DNA of 11,789 bases from assembly GCA_050260275.1 (NCBI GenBank), contig JBLNBX010000197.1:1-11789 (forward strand), in the 5' to 3' direction. The stretch is from DATMXS01 sp050260275 (GTDB taxonomy: Bacteria > Acidobacteriota > Terriglobia > Bryobacterales > Bryobacteraceae). Below the pieces are notes generated by a model that saw only the letters and a program-made list of their open reading frames with translations, searched no databases and was not told where the DNA came from. This document shows positions 1 through 7,147 of the stretch, one piece after another. The first letter of the stretch is position 1. Every line of letters begins with the position of its first letter. The position numbers and the translations under genes are program-made.

Positions 1-701
1 AGATCCGGGTGCGGCTCGCCGGCGAGGATCATTTTCGCGCGTGGTTCGAGCCGGACCAGGCGGCGGAAGGCGCGAAGTGCTTCCGGGATGCGCTTGTAAG
101 GTTTCAGAAAACCGAACAAGCCGATCAGAGAATCCTTCGGGCCGGCTCCCAGGCGGTCGCGCCAGAGCCAACGATCCGCCTCCGCCAGCCAGGCCCCGTG
201 CGGAATGCGAACGAGCGGCCCCTCGAAACCGGCGCGGCGCACTTCGTCGACCATGTACTGGCTATGGACGATTACGCCGCGTGCGTTTTCGAGCACGCGC
301 CGCAGCATGGGCACCCCGGTGTAGTCCGGGCCGGCGACGAGCGCGCGCGCCTGCCGAGCGTGTTCGAGCGCCGCCGCGCCTCCGTCGTACTCGCATTCGC
401 GCTCGTAGGCGTCCCAATCGCCGCGGTCCACCGTGAGATGTTTCACCAGGTGGTGCAGATTCGCCTCGTGGAGCACTACGACGCCGGGGTGCGCCAGCGC
501 GGTCTCGTACACAAACCCGTGGTAGGGGTTGTTGCCGAGTTGGTACACGGCTATGTCGAACCCGGAGGCGTCGAACTCGCGCGGCGCTTCGGAGAAGATC
601 TCCAGGCGGATCAGTTTCTTCATCTCGCCGGCAAGCGCATCCGAGTAATCCGCGATCCCCGATCGCGCCGGCGGCATAGGCGAGAAGAATGCGACGCGCA
701 T
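1..701 (-). CDS. Glycosyltransferase family 4 (GT4), N-terminal part, cut by window edge
   Basis: Minus-strand reading from an ATG at 701 gives 233 open codons that run off the left edge. The protein starts MRVAFFSPMPPARSGIADYS, the first beta strand and glycine loop seen in many GT4 (GT-B fold) enzymes. HSQYM (about 146-150) and IPHG (166-169) lie near the end of the N-terminal Rossmann domain. GLFGFLKPYKR (about 194-204) opens the C-terminal nucleotide-sugar-binding domain, with the usual basic pair K203/R204. The EX7E motif and the rest of that domain lie outside the window. The start lies two bases after the stop of the DUF3108 gene (TGAGCATG), which suggests translational coupling in the same operon. 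The likely role is cytoplasmic transfer of a sugar from a nucleotide donor to a growing glycan. Donor and acceptor cannot be read from the sequence. Confidence 0.88.
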   Translation of the reverse strand, partial: MRVAFFSPMPPARSGIADYSDALAGEMKKLIRLEIFSEAPREFDASGFDIAVYQLGNNPYHGFVYETALAHPGVVVLHEANLHHLVKHLTVDRGDWDAYERECEYDGGAAALEHARQARALVAGPDYTGVPMLRRVLENARGVIVHSQYMVDEVRRAGFEGPLVRIPHGAWLAEADRWLWRDRLGAGPKDSLIGLFGFLKPYKRIPEALRAFRRLVRLEPRAKMILAGEPHPD

Positions 702-703
702 GC

Positions 704-1405
704 TCAGCGGGCTAATTCCATGGAGAACGTGCCTAGCGAGAACGGCACGCGGACGAGCAGGAGCGTGCGGGCGGCGTCGCGCGCGAAGAACATCTCGAAG
801 GTGGATGAAGAGGCCGGCCCCTTGAACGAAGCGATAACGCGGTCGGCCGTGTACGGCTTATCTCCGACGCGGATGCTCTGCTCCCCGCCATAGCCCACCT
901 TCACCGTATAGGGCGCGCCGAAATAGACCGTCTGGGGCGCTGGGATGCGGCCGTGCGCGAGTTCGTGGCGCAGGAAGTAAAGATACGCCAGCGCGTCCCG
1001 CGCGCAGCCGGAGAACCGCATCTCGCTCTTGCCGCCGCCATTGGCGGTCTCACGCGTTGCGATGCCGGTTTCGGAATCGTAAGTGGTGGTTTCGCTGGCG
1101 CGGCGCGGCCCGTGAACAGACTGTTTGACGAACTCGGTGGAGCAGAACTCGCCGGCCGCGGTAGAGCGGAACGAATCGGTTATCTCGAACCCGGGAAGCG
1201 AGGCGTCGAGACCAAGCTCGAAACGCCACTCCCCGCCGTCGTGCGTGGCGCGCATGCGGCCTTCGCCGAGGCTGAGTCCCGTGGGCCAGTTAAGCGTGTA
1301 CAGCAGGCTCTCGGACGCGAACAGCGCCGGGGCAGCAGCCGCTGTTGCATTTGCCGCCGGCCGGTCGGCGGGCGCGGCCAGGAGCAGCAGAAGCGCGACG
1401 ACCAT
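704..1405 (-). CDS. DUF3108-like exported protein inside the glycan operon
   Basis: A 233-residue protein. Residues 2-11 are a hydrophobic run (VVALLLLLAA), followed by an Ala/Pro-rich stretch to about residue 30, consistent with a signal peptide or membrane anchor. The n-region has no Lys or Arg, which is atypical. An in-frame TAG four codons upstream of the ATG rules out a longer start. The mature part begins with ESLLYTLNWPTGLSLGEGR (about 32-50), which matches the opening pattern of DUF3108 proteins (Y-x-x-x-W...G). It continues as alternating beta-rich sequence with two cysteines, C88 and C134. Assignment to DUF3108 is from memory of the family pattern, not a search. The gene lies 6 bp after one GT4 gene and 2 bp before another. 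A role in envelope or polysaccharide handling is therefore inferred from position only. No catalytic motif is visible. Confidence 0.72.
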   Translation of the reverse strand: MVVALLLLLAAPADRPAANATAAAAPALFASESLLYTLNWPTGLSLGEGRMRATHDGGEWRFELGLDASLPGFEITDSFRSTAAGEFCSTEFVKQSVHGPRRASETTTYDSETGIATRETANGGGKSEMRFSGCARDALAYLYFLRHELAHGRIPAPQTVYFGAPYTVKVGYGGEQSIRVGDKPYTADRVIASFKGPASSSTFEMFFARDAARTLLLVRVPFSLGTFSMELAR

Positions 1406-1411
1406 GATGCT

Positions 1412-2563
1412 CTATGATACGGGGCCGGCGGCGGCACGAACGCGCGCCTTTACGGACCGGCTCTCCGCGACCTCCCTGTAAATCTCCAGCGTACTCTCAG
1501 CCGTGCGCTTCCAGCTAAACTGCGCGGCACGCTGCAAGCCGAGCCGCTCCATGCGAGCGCGGAGCTCGGCGTCGAGCGCGAGGTCCAGCATGGCCCTGAC
1601 GATTTCTTCCTTAGAGTGCGGGTCGAAGAGCAGCGCTGCCGCGTCCGCCACCTCGTGCACCGCTGACGAATTCGAACATGCTACCGCGCGGCCGCAGGCC
1701 ATGGCCTCAAGCACCGGCATGCCGAAACCTTCGTAAAAGGATGGGAATACGAAGAACTCGCAGGCATTGTAGAGTTGCAGGAGATCGCCGTCAGAGACGA
1801 AACCTGTGAAGTGAATGCGCTCTTCAAAGCCGCTCTGCTCGGCGGCTCGGCGGATGGACGCTGCACCGAGGCGGTCCTGGCCCGCCAGCACCAGATGGTG
1901 TTTCAGTTCAGGATGTGAACTGAGCATGGAGGCGAACGCCTCCACAAGTCCCAACTGGTTCTTCCGCGGCTGCAGATCCCCCACGTTGAAGATGAACGGC
2001 GCGGCGATGCCGAAGGCGCGCTTCACGTATTCCCGCGCGCGCTCGCGCTGGATCGGGCGGAAACCGGGCGCGGCTGCAATGGGAATCACGGCGATGCGAT
2101 CCGGGTCCAGAGAATATGCGCGCGCGATTGCTCTGCGCGAAAACTCACTGTCCGTGATGATGCGGGCGGCGCGTTCCACGGTGCGCCTCACAGTAAGACG
2201 CAACTGCGCGCAGCGGGCTCTCGTGAAGTACTCGGGGTGATGAAGGAAGCTGACGTCGTGCACGCTGACCACGATGGGCGCTGCACAGAAGAGCGGCGCA
2301 GTGTACTGGACGTGGATAAGATCGGGGCGGTCCGCACGAATGCGGCGAGGCAGGTCGTAGCCCAGCCGCACAAACGGATCAGCGGATACGAATTCGGCGC
2401 GGAACCGCCGCGGGATGCCGCCCGCCGCATCGCGATCCGAAACATACGCTATAAACTCAGATGACCTATCGACGGCATCGAAAGCCTCCAGCAGGCTTCG
2501 GACATACACTTCATTGCCCGCAAGGTGCCGCCCGATGGCGTGCGCATCCACAGAGAAGAGCAT
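1412..2563 (-). CDS. Glycosyltransferase family 4 (GT4)
   Basis: A 383-residue GT-B enzyme from the ATG at 2563, starting MLFSVDAHAIGRHLAGNEVY, a typical first strand and loop. The frame is open back to a GTG at 2602, adding 13 residues. I prefer 2563 because the Rossmann strand then begins at the N-terminus, as usual for the family. Visible motifs are SVHD with H102, TDSEFSRR (138-144), GDLQPRKNQ with the donor-phosphate pair R200/K201, and the EX7E motif in YEGFGMPVLEAMACG (E278, E286). Both domains are complete. The protein should act in the cytoplasm or on the inner membrane face, moving a sugar from a nucleotide donor to a glycan intermediate. It resembles mannosyl- or rhamnosyltransferases of the RfaB/WbaZ kind, but the substrate is not predictable. 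A 64-bp gap separates it from the upstream GT4, the widest gap in the operon. Confidence 0.9.
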   Translation of the reverse strand: MLFSVDAHAIGRHLAGNEVYVRSLLEAFDAVDRSSEFIAYVSDRDAAGGIPRRFRAEFVSADPFVRLGYDLPRRIRADRPDLIHVQYTAPLFCAAPIVVSVHDVSFLHHPEYFTRARCAQLRLTVRRTVERAARIITDSEFSRRAIARAYSLDPDRIAVIPIAAAPGFRPIQRERAREYVKRAFGIAAPFIFNVGDLQPRKNQLGLVEAFASMLSSHPELKHHLVLAGQDRLGAASIRRAAEQSGFEERIHFTGFVSDGDLLQLYNACEFFVFPSFYEGFGMPVLEAMACGRAVACSNSSAVHEVADAAALLFDPHSKEEIVRAMLDLALDAELRARMERLGLQRAAQFSWKRTAESTLEIYREVAESRSVKARVRAAAGPVS

Positions 2564-2627
2564 CCAGATTGCTTTCAGTATAGGCCGGAGCTGAAAACGC
2601 ACGCTGATGGTGTCTCGTAACGCATTT

Positions 2628-3800
2628 CTATAATTCTAGGGCAGCCCACGCCCGCTGCCACGTGTAGCGTTCCTCGAACAGACGGCGGCCCGCCGCGCCG
2701 ATGCGCGCCCGGGCTCCAGGATCGGCAAGAAGGCGCGAAACGGCGTTTACGAACTCGTCCGGCGGTCCGGCGATGACGATGTGCTCGCCGTCACGAGCGC
2801 CCAGACCTTCAGCGCCTATCGGGGTCGAAACGACGGCACGCTCCGCGGCCCACGCCTCGAGGATTTTCAGGCGCGTGCCGCTGCCTGCCAACAGAGGAAC
2901 GACAACGATACAGGCCGCGGCCAGCTCTGCAACGGCGTTGGATGGGTTCTCCCGGACTTCGATGCGGGCATCACCGGCGATGTGCCGCCGCACAGCCGCG
3001 GCGTGGCTGCCGATCAGACGCCACTTCAGGCCAGGGTGCCGCTCGCGGAGCTGCGGCCATATCTGCCGCGCGAAGAACCGCACCGCACCCGCGTTCGGAC
3101 CGTACTCAAAGTTGCCCGAGAAGGCGATTGCGTACTCCTCAGGCGTGCAAGGCCGATCGGCTGCCGGAAGCGCGTTCGGATAGACCTGGACGCGCACGCC
3201 CGGCGCGAGCCGGCACGCACGGGCTTCGTCCTCTTCCGACGCCACAAGGACGCAATCGAATTGAGGGAGGAACCGGCGCTCCAGGCGCGCGCTGGCCGCG
3301 GCGAAACGCGCATGGAGCACGGCAACGGGCCATGGCTCGGCGGCGGCGCAGGATGTGTGAAAGCAGGACTCGATGTTGTGCAGGTCGAGTACCACGCGCT
3401 CCGCGTGGCGTGCGAGCAACCCTACGTATGGCGCGCACCAGAAGTGCTCGACAACCGCAAGCTTGTACCGGCGGCCGCCGAGCGCGCCAGCGATCGCCTC
3501 TGCACGGTTGCCGAAGCGGTCGAGCAGAGGCGGCACGCCGCGAAGGAACCGCAGCCCGTTTCGAATGGCCCGTGCGGCCCAGGAGCGGCTGTGGCGCGGA
3601 AGAGCGATCGTATGGACGTCGCGGACCAGCCCTAGTGGAATTGCGGCGGACGCATCGGGCGCGCCCGGCTCGCGGAAGACGACCAGATCGACTGTGTAGC
3701 GTCGGGCGAGGTAGTTCAGGAGCGATGCCGTGCGTAGCGCGCCGCCGCCCGCCAGCGGATACGGCGGCTCTGGGCACACCATCAGCGCTTCAGGCGGCAT
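2628..3800 (-). CDS. Glycosyltransferase family 4 / group 1
   Basis: A 390-residue protein from the ATG at 3800, overlapping the end of the upstream GT4 by 11 bp. GGAGG lies 12 bases before this ATG. A second ATG at 3782 (giving MVCPEPPYPLAGGG) is an alternative start. The frame stays open to 3956, but that extension is Arg/Pro-rich noise lying inside the neighbouring gene. Motifs are the acceptor-side glycine loop PLAGGGALRT (15-24), DLHNIE (139-144), SGNFEYGPN (228-236) and PLLAGSGTRLKILEA (302-316), with GAEGL (329-333) following. The SGxxxYxPN and PLxxGxGTRxKxLEA pattern is typical of a GT4 subgroup often found in exopolysaccharide clusters, including PEP-CTERM/EpsH-associated ones. It lacks the YEGFGxPxxE form of its neighbours and so belongs to a different GT4 branch. 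Sugar specificity is unknown. Confidence 0.88.
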   Translation of the reverse strand: MPPEALMVCPEPPYPLAGGGALRTASLLNYLARRYTVDLVVFREPGAPDASAAIPLGLVRDVHTIALPRHSRSWAARAIRNGLRFLRGVPPLLDRFGNRAEAIAGALGGRRYKLAVVEHFWCAPYVGLLARHAERVVLDLHNIESCFHTSCAAAEPWPVAVLHARFAAASARLERRFLPQFDCVLVASEEDEARACRLAPGVRVQVYPNALPAADRPCTPEEYAIAFSGNFEYGPNAGAVRFFARQIWPQLRERHPGLKWRLIGSHAAAVRRHIAGDARIEVRENPSNAVAELAAACIVVVPLLAGSGTRLKILEAWAAERAVVSTPIGAEGLGARDGEHIVIAGPPDEFVNAVSRLLADPGARARIGAAGRRLFEERYTWQRAWAALEL

Positions 3801-4803
3801 GGCGGCGGATGGCCTCCTCGTACACCGCGCGCGTGAGCCGCGCCGTTGCCGTCCAGGAAAAATCCCGCGCGCGTGCGGCGGCGCGGTCGCGCCAGGCAGC
3901 AGCCCACTCCGGCTGCGTGGCGGCGGCGCGCATGGCCTCGGCCCAGGCGGCGACATCGCGCGCGCCGACGTGAACCGCAGCGCCGCCTGAAACCTCCATC
4001 AACGCGGCATCGCGCGACGCGATCACCATCGCGCCACATTGCATGGCCTCGATAACGGGCAGCCCGAAGCCCTCATAGAGTGACGGATACAGGACGGCGA
4101 TCGCACCAGAGTAAAGCGGCGCAAGCCGATCCTCTGGGATCTCACCGAGAATGCGGAGGCCCGGCTCCGGCTCGATAGCGGGCGCGTCCTCACGGAACCG
4201 CCCGGCGATCACAAGACCGGCGTTCGTGTCCCGGCGCACCAGCCGCCACGCTTCGACAATGGTGGGCACGTTCTTTCGAGGCTCCACCGTCCCCAGGTAG
4301 AGGAAGTACGGATCGACGGACGGCGCTTCCACGCGGCGCAGGCCAGATGCAGGCGCGAGCGGAACGGCAACCACGCGCGACGGATGCAGGCGGAAGTGGC
4401 CGATCAGCTCGCGCCGGATGGCCTCGCTCACGGTGATCACCATTGTCGCGAGCCCCAGTCGAAGAACGGCAGGCGCGCGGCTGCGGACGCGCGCCGCATC
4501 GGCGTGCCATGCAGCATCGCGCCACGGTGAAAGATCGTGGATCGTGACGACGCTCGGGCGCAGCGGGAGGTATGGCGCTTCGAAGTTGGTTCCGTGGAAC
4601 ACGTCCGCGCGAATTCGCGCGAGTTCGCGATTCAGCCCCAGCAGCCACCAGTGCCGGTCTATCCACGATCCCTCAGTGGGCCGCACGAACGTGAACTCGT
4701 CGTCTGGGAACGTTTCCACGAGGGCGCGCGAAAGCTCGGCGGCGTAGCGCCTCAGACCGCCACTCGAAAGCGCCAGCGGCGCGTCGTCGAGCGCGGCCCG
4801 CAT
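3790..4803 (-). CDS. Glycosyltransferase family 4 (GT4)
   Basis: A 337-residue GT-B enzyme, somewhat shorter than the usual 360-400. It starts MRAALDDAPLALSSGGLRRY, where the SSGGLRRY loop is the acceptor-side glycine loop. Further motifs are TIHD (H89), ITVSEAIRREL (123-133), YLGTVEPRKNV with R176/K177, and YEGFGLPVIEAMQCG with the EX7E glutamates E244 and E252. All expected catalytic and donor-binding features are present, so the enzyme looks active. The ATG lies 3 bp after the rmlB stop, which places it first among the transferases behind the dTDP-sugar genes. That position makes a dTDP-sugar donor such as dTDP-rhamnose plausible, but this is inference. Its 3' end overlaps the next GT4 by 11 bp. 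Confidence 0.91.
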   Translation of the reverse strand: MRAALDDAPLALSSGGLRRYAAELSRALVETFPDDEFTFVRPTEGSWIDRHWWLLGLNRELARIRADVFHGTNFEAPYLPLRPSVVTIHDLSPWRDAAWHADAARVRSRAPAVLRLGLATMVITVSEAIRRELIGHFRLHPSRVVAVPLAPASGLRRVEAPSVDPYFLYLGTVEPRKNVPTIVEAWRLVRRDTNAGLVIAGRFREDAPAIEPEPGLRILGEIPEDRLAPLYSGAIAVLYPSLYEGFGLPVIEAMQCGAMVIASRDAALMEVSGGAAVHVGARDVAAWAEAMRAAATQPEWAAAWRDRAAARARDFSWTATARLTRAVYEEAIRRHAA

Positions 4804-4806
4804 AGT

Positions 4807-5847
4807 TCAGCGCGCGCCTATGCGGTCCAACTCGGCCCGCCGGTTGCCATAGTTGCGCTCGTAATACGACTGGTACTCGCCGGAGCGCACACGCTCCACC
4901 CAGCCGACATTTTCGCGGTACCACTTCACCGTGCGTGCGAGCCCGTCGGTAAACTCCACCTCTGGCTCCCAGCCGGTTTCGCGCCTCACCTTGGCGCTTG
5001 AGAGCGCGTAGCGGCGGTCGTGGCCCGGCCGGTCCGCGACGAACTGGATGAGATCCTCCCCGCGCCCGGTTGCCTGCAGGATTCTGCGAACCACTTCGAG
5101 GTTCGGCAGAGAGCAGTTGCCCGCAAGATTGTAAATCTCGCCCTCGCGCCCCTTTTCGAGGACCGCGGCAATGCCGCGGCAGTGATCCTCCACGTACAAC
5201 CAGTCGCGGACGTTCATGCCGTCGCCGTAGACCGGCAGCGGCCGGCCCTCGATGGCGTTCGCGATCATGAGGGGAATCAGCTTCTCCGGGAACTGGTAAG
5301 GCCCGTACGTGTTGGAGCCCCGCGTGACGAGCACGGGCGTCCGGTACGTCGTGAAGTACGAGAGGGCCAGCAGGTCCGAACCGGCTTTCGAGGCTGAGTA
5401 CGGGCTGGCAGGCCGCAGCGGAAACGATTCATCGGCCTCGAGCGGCTCGGCGAGGCTGCCATATACCTCGTCCGTGGAGACGTGAACGAAACGGGGCGTG
5501 CGCGCCGCGCGCGCAGCCTCCAGCAGGCTGAACGTGCCCCGCAGGTTCGTCTCGAAAACCGGTTCCGGCGAGAAGATGCTGCGGTCCACGTGCGACTCGG
5601 CGGCGAAGTGCACAACGGCTTCGATGGAGTGCTCCTCCAGCAGTGATCGCACGAGCGCGGTGTCGCAGATGTCGCCGCGCACGAAGCGGAAGCGCGGGTC
5701 CTGCGCCACGGGCTCGACGTTCTCCAGATTGCCGGCGTATGTGAGCTTGTCCAGCACCACGACCTGTGAAGCACGGGAGCCGCACAGCATCATTCGCACG
5801 AATGCCGACCCGATGAAGCCCGCTCCTCCGGTGACCAGCAGCCTCAT
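4807..5847 (-). CDS. rmlB: dTDP-glucose 4,6-dehydratase
   Basis: A 346-residue extended short-chain dehydrogenase, full length for RmlB. It converts dTDP-D-glucose to dTDP-4-keto-6-deoxy-D-glucose using bound NAD+. The NAD-binding loop TGGAGFIG is at 6-13, DKLTYAGNLENV at 33-44, and HFAAESHVDRS at 80-90. STDEVYG at 124-130 carries the catalytic Thr-Asp-Glu (T125, D126, E127), and the Tyr-Lys pair is Y150/K154. RGSNTYGPYQFPEKLIP (from 176) and RDWLYVEDHC (214-223) are also diagnostic of this family. The start codon overlaps the stop of the rmlC-like gene (ATGA), and the GT4 start follows 3 bp after its stop. Nothing is odd in the protein. The product is a branch point for many deoxysugars, so the final sugar depends on downstream enzymes. 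Confidence 0.97.
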   Translation of the reverse strand: MRLLVTGGAGFIGSAFVRMMLCGSRASQVVVLDKLTYAGNLENVEPVAQDPRFRFVRGDICDTALVRSLLEEHSIEAVVHFAAESHVDRSIFSPEPVFETNLRGTFSLLEAARAARTPRFVHVSTDEVYGSLAEPLEADESFPLRPASPYSASKAGSDLLALSYFTTYRTPVLVTRGSNTYGPYQFPEKLIPLMIANAIEGRPLPVYGDGMNVRDWLYVEDHCRGIAAVLEKGREGEIYNLAGNCSLPNLEVVRRILQATGRGEDLIQFVADRPGHDRRYALSSAKVRRETGWEPEVEFTDGLARTVKWYRENVGWVERVRSGEYQSYYERNYGNRRAELDRIGAR

Positions 5848-6404
5848 TTGTGCTGCAGCTCCCAGTCGTAGTTGATCCGCGAGTCGTTGTAGGCTATTCG
5901 GCCCTCGTCCGAGGGGTCGTAGACCTGGTCAGTGACGTAGACGAGTGTTGCGGGTCCCGTTCCGATCACCTTGTAGCCGTGGCCCACGCCGGGCGGAACG
6001 AGCACCGACCACGGCCGCAGCGCGCCGGTGTAGATCGTGTTGCGCGCGCCGAGCGTCGGCGAGCCCTTCCGCAGATCGACGAGCGCGATCTGCAGCATTC
6101 CCTGCACGGGGCACCAGAGATCCGATTGCTTCAGGTGGTAGTGAAACGCCTTGATCGTGCCAGGGTAGCTAACCGCCGCCGAGACCTGCGCGGGAGCGAT
6201 TCCGGCGGCAAGGCCGCGACCCAGCCGTATCAGTTCTAGAAACCAGCCGCGGTCGTCGGGCCACAGCGTCAGAGGCGCGATCTTCACGCCGGCGATGAGG
6301 CCTTCTGAATCCGGCGAGTTGATGACGTTCCCTATTCCACGCGCGCAGGCGGGCAGGGCGAGATCGATTTCGGCGCCGCGAGGCGCCGTCTCCAGAGCGG
6401 TCAT
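5844..6404 (-). CDS. rmlC: dTDP-4-dehydrorhamnose 3,5-epimerase-like cupin protein (RmlC family)
   Basis: A 186-residue cupin from the ATG at 6404, which overlaps the rmlA stop (ATGA) and follows GGAGGGAACGC, a strong ribosome-binding site. A longer open frame to 6500 has no family support. RmlC epimerises C3 and C5 of dTDP-4-keto-6-deoxyglucose. Family features are WPDDRGWFLEL (48-58), KAFHYH (85-90, H88 as candidate base), VDLRKGSPTLG (109-119), VPPGVGHGYKV (136-146), LVYVTDQVYDP (154-164, Y156 a candidate catalytic Tyr) and IAYNDSRINYDW (170-181, D174 pairing with the His). The first motif is normally RGLHYQ; here Arg is replaced by Lys and the trailing Gln by His. The protein may therefore be a divergent epimerase with the same or a related dTDP-sugar substrate. 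Gene order rmlA-rmlC-rmlB supports the role. Confidence 0.85.
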   Translation of the reverse strand: MTALETAPRGAEIDLALPACARGIGNVINSPDSEGLIAGVKIAPLTLWPDDRGWFLELIRLGRGLAAGIAPAQVSAAVSYPGTIKAFHYHLKQSDLWCPVQGMLQIALVDLRKGSPTLGARNTIYTGALRPWSVLVPPGVGHGYKVIGTGPATLVYVTDQVYDPSDEGRIAYNDSRINYDWELQHK

Positions 6405-7147
6405 GCGTTCCCTCCGGATGCCGCGCTCGCCTTCCGGCTGCGCGCCACAAGTACGCCGGCTCTCAGCAGCGAGTCGAACGTGCCCGCATCCGTCCACCAC
6501 CCATCCAGATATGAAAACGTCATCGTGCCTTCCCGGATGTAGGCGTTGTTGACGTCCGTGATCTCGAGCTCGCCGCGCGCGGACGGAACAAGTTGGCGAA
6601 TCTTGTCGAAAACGGTGGCATCGTACATGTAAATGCCGGTGACAGCGAGGTTCGACTTGGGGCGCGCCGGCTTCTCCTCGATCGAAACGATGCGGCCGTC
6701 GCAGATCTCGGCCACGCCGAACCGCTCGGCGTCGGAAACTTCCTTAAGCAACAGCCGCGCGCCTCTCTCCTGAACGCGGAACTGCTCGACGGCGTCGCGT
6801 ATGCTCCCTTCGATGATATTGTCGCCGAGGACGACGCAGAGCTTGTGCCCGTCGGCGAAATGCTCGGTGAGCTTGAGAGCATCGGCGATGCCGCCTTCGC
6901 CTTCCTGGTAAGTGTAGTTGAGGTGCGACAGGCCAAAGTGCTTGCCGTTTCCGAGAAGGCGCAGAAAATCCCCGGCATTCCGTCCGCCCGTTACTATCAT
7001 GATGTCGCGAATGCCGGCATCAACGAGCGTCTGGATCGGGTAATAGATCATCGGCTTGTCGTAGATCGGCAGCAGATGCTTGTTGGTTATGTTTGTCAAC
7101 GGGGCCAGCCTGCTTCCGGTCCCGCCGGCGAGCACGACGCCTTTCAT
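6401..7147 (-). CDS. rmlA: Glucose-1-phosphate thymidylyltransferase, short form
   Basis: A 248-residue sugar nucleotidyltransferase and the first gene of the minus-strand operon. It joins dTTP and glucose-1-phosphate to give dTDP-glucose and pyrophosphate. The nucleotide loop LAGGTGSRLAPLT is at 6-18 and K23 lies in TNKHLLPIYDKPMIYYP. QEGEGGIADAL (81-91) takes the place of the usual Q-P-x-G-L-A-Q-A. The metal site is in GDN (108-110). EEKP (157-160), GIYMYD (171-176), EITDVN (195-200) and GWWTDAGTFDSLL (216-228) complete the fold. Classical RmlA is about 290 residues, so this protein lacks about 40 C-terminal residues, the helical part that contributes to the allosteric site in the long form. 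GGAA lies 5 bases before the ATG, a weak ribosome-binding site. The 3' end overlaps rmlC by 4 bp. Confidence 0.93.
   Translation of the reverse strand: MKGVVLAGGTGSRLAPLTNITNKHLLPIYDKPMIYYPIQTLVDAGIRDIMIVTGGRNAGDFLRLLGNGKHFGLSHLNYTYQEGEGGIADALKLTEHFADGHKLCVVLGDNIIEGSIRDAVEQFRVQERGARLLLKEVSDAERFGVAEICDGRIVSIEEKPARPKSNLAVTGIYMYDATVFDKIRQLVPSARGELEITDVNNAYIREGTMTFSYLDGWWTDAGTFDSLLRAGVLVARSRKASAASGGNA

Noticed and set aside
9..893. Long plus-strand open frame (294 codons) at the left end
   Set aside because: It lies opposite the GT4 and DUF3108 genes, whose minus-strand proteins have clear family motifs. The plus-strand translation shows no recognisable motif and is typical of GC-rich antisense frames.
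2577..2582. TATACT on the minus strand as an internal promoter -10 before the third GT4
   Set aside because: No -35 element was found at a suitable distance. The position would leave only a few leader bases, and the gene sits within an apparent operon.
2564..2602. Longer GT4 start at GTG 2602
   Set aside because: It adds 13 residues before the first Rossmann strand, uses a GTG codon and has no better ribosome-binding site. It cannot be excluded, but 2563 is favoured.
2942..3973. Plus-strand open frame of 343 codons opposite two GT4 genes
   Set aside because: The translation is dominated by Arg, Ala and Pro with no motif. The minus-strand GT4 genes explain this DNA fully.
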